DNA of 20,506 nucleotides, from contig WELB01000261.1 of the NCBI GenBank assembly GCA_009602725.1, forward strand, positions 106,668 through 127,173, written 5' to 3'. Shown here in pieces: positions 18,886-20,506 of the stretch. The notes under the pieces were generated by a model. It did no database searches and had not been told where the DNA came from. It saw nothing but the letters and a program-made list of their open reading frames with translations. This stretch comes from Spirogloea muscicola. Lineage: Eukaryota > Streptophyta > Zygnematophyceae > Spirogloeales > Spirogloeaceae. A program made the translations under genes and the position numbers. The first letter of the stretch is position 1. Each line of letters opens with the position of its first letter.

Positions 18886-20225
18886 TTATGTATCTCTCTG
18901 TGGATATGAAGTTTCCAAGGGACGCGGCTTTTGCTTCCTCTCCTGTACCTTCTGAGGCGATTGTGGCTGCCACATTTTTGGAGCAGGCCGCCTTGCCTGC
19001 AAAGAACGCGCAATGCAGCCCCCTTCACATCTCCTGTGGCGAGGGACCATGGCAGCCGCTGCCGACCTTGCCGCAGCCTCTAGATGAGGCATAGACATGC
19101 CTGCCAACTGGGCGGGAGTTGCTGGCAAGCCTTGGGAAACGTCAATGCCAAACGTCAATGCAGCCGAGTCAGAGCCCTTCGTTGGCAGCTGGGTGGCACT
19201 GTAAACGCCCATTGCCATTGTGTCTTTCGGCATCTCTAGTACACTCCAAAGCACGTCTTCAACTTGGCCCCCATGCGCCGCTTTCGCATGCACAACTACG
19301 AGCTCTTCACCACTGTCCTCGCTTGCAGCCTCGACCAGATCACCATAAGCTTGGCCTCTGGCCATTGTGGTGTCGTTGAGCATGGCTGAGTCAGTCGCAC
19401 CTCGAGCTGCAGCCAGGTCCATGAGCGCCGCCCATCGGCGAGGGCTCAGCGGCAGGGGGCTGTCGCATGGGCTGCCATAGTGAGCGAGCGCCGAAGGCAG
19501 GGGATACTGGCTGACGTCGAGCTCGCCGTCACGAGCCGCCTGGATCTCCTTCTGCACGGCGTAAAGGGCTTGGAGCAGCTCCACCGTGTCAAGTGGCGCA
19601 GCTTGGCCAGCCTCGGCTGCCGGCCACGGCTGCGCCAGCGGCGCCGGCGATGGCGACGGCGGCGGAGGGGGCTCGTGGGCATCCTGCACCGCGGCGGCCT
19701 CTGTCATCGACAAGGCCGGTGTTCCCTTGTCGTCGTCGTGCTCGTCTGCCAGTCCAGTCCTGAACGCACGTCTGCCCTCGACTGGCAGCGCCTCAGGCTG
19801 CGGCTCCGGCGAAAGCTCCCTGGACAGGACGGCGCCGCTGGAGTCGCAGACCTGGGGTAGGCGCATGCATGCAGCCTCCGTGATCAGGGAGCTGGCCGCA
19901 GTCAGGATGAGGCACACAGCCCTTCGAGTATGTTTGCGACGCAGCAGTGGAGATCTCTTTCATGATAACATATTGAGATCACAAGCAACATGCGAGCAGG
20001 TCTTCACGTCTGGGCGATGCAGCAGCGCACAAGCTATGGGGCTGCAGCTTCGCTCGCTGTGGAGGAGCCATCGGCAGCAGTGAAATGGCGGCGAGTCAGG
20101 GCAGTGGTCTTGTGGGTGCCCACCAGGAGGTACCGGCGCTCGCGGTGGAAGCTGGCCTCCAGGGCGCGGCGCGTCCAGGTGCCGCCGGGGGGCGGCCAGA
20201 GGAGGCCCGCCATTGCGTCCACCAT
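18886..20225 (-). CDS. Unrecognised Ala/Pro-rich, low-complexity protein
   Basis: A long open frame (- strand, 19917 to a stop at 18886-18888, open further 5' to about 19964) encodes roughly 345-360 residues. I recognise no domain. Visible features, in order, are a short hydrophobic patch (VCLILTAASSLI), an acidic cluster (DEHDDDKG), a run of five prolines followed by SPSPAP, a possible amphipathic helix (TVELLQALYAVQKEIQAARD), acidic EDSGEELVVV, and a basic Gln/Lys/Pro-rich tail (KVQERKQKPRP). It is probably largely disordered. An upstream exon is likely: ATG 20225 (TCAGCAATGG) opens MAGLLWPPPGGTWTRRALEA and RRYLLVGTHK, but that frame stops near 20034-20036. A splice, for example from the GTGGGC donor near 20127 to an acceptor before 19963, would join them. 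GC content and 5' position fit a real gene. Function is unknown. Confidence 0.5.
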
Positions 20226-20506
20226 TGCTGAGGCCGCAGCTAGGCGAGCGAGCAGCGAGAGCAGGCGAGCCTGGCGCTCTGGCTCTGTGGCTGGGAGGAG
20301 ATGGAGTGTGGAGTGAGCGATGGAGGGCCTGAGAGCTGCGAGCTGCTAACGATGGTGGGCGCCCAGCTGCCGCATGGGGTGGTCGCTGTATCCCGGGGGG
20401 CAACGCGGACGTCCAACGGCCGGGCCGATCGGCGCTCGGCCGATCGGCCTGGCGGGGTCACAGAGACGGAGAGCGCGAGAATCGAGAGAGAGGGGGGGGG
20501 AGAGAG
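20226..20506 (-). promoter_or_regulatory. 5' flank/UTR of the last gene with a short upstream ORF
   Basis: Read on the - strand, this is GC-rich and starts with a C/T tract (the + strand ends in a GAGAGA and G8 run, about 20480-20506). A nine-codon upstream ORF lies at 20375-20346 (MRQLGAHHR). An acceptor-like CTCCTCCCAG lies near 20300, so the leader may be spliced. A near-palindrome GCCGATCGGC with a flanking partial copy occurs around 20420-20450. Confidence 0.35.

Noticed and set aside
19480-20083. Two long + strand frames rich in Arg and Gly
   Set aside because: They are antisense to the last gene and driven by GC-rich codons, with no homology seen.

Overview
This looks like nuclear DNA of an intron-rich eukaryote, most plausibly a green microalga (chlorophyte, trebouxiophyte-like). 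The evidence is short exons with GT-AG introns of about 110-650 bases, GC-rich gene starts, and a gene set of plant/algal character. The lineage is an inference, because no rRNA or organelle marker is present. I found no bacterial genes, CRISPR array, tRNA or intact transposase.

Layout, left to right. (1) 1-5058, + strand: a family 61 glycosyltransferase (GT61), cut at its 5' end by the window edge. It has about 13 exons, a probable Golgi signal anchor and a polyproline insertion. (2) 5733-9781, - strand: an SLC13/DASS di-/tricarboxylate transporter with 13 recognised coding exons. It converges on the GT61 gene. (3) 10777-14186, + strand: a divergent phosphoglycerate kinase (PGK) family protein of 474 residues in ten exons. 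It is head-to-head with the transporter across a GC-rich interval. (4) About 14690-15700: a repeat-rich intergenic block with an inverted repeat of about 60 bp and several copies of a short TGGGCTGGC-type module. (5) About 15814-18178, + strand: a DUF1365-family protein with one GC-AG intron and an unresolved N-terminus. (6) 18886-20225, - strand: an unrecognised, low-complexity alanine/proline-rich protein.

Exon boundaries were worked out by hand from splice signals and domain alignment. In the four recognised genes the reading phase closes at the chosen core junctions, which strongly supports those models. Some choices were made partly to close phase, for example the GT61 exon 10 acceptor. 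Unresolved points are the first exons of the transporter, the DUF1365 gene and the last gene, and the 3' ends of the GT61, transporter and DUF1365 genes.

Nothing ties the five genes into one pathway; this is ordinary eukaryotic gene neighbourhood. No clear new multi-gene system is visible. The points most worth a second look are the PGK-like protein, which lacks one substrate arginine and the usual NGP motif; the repeat block; the DUF1365 gene with its frame conflict; and the orphan last gene.
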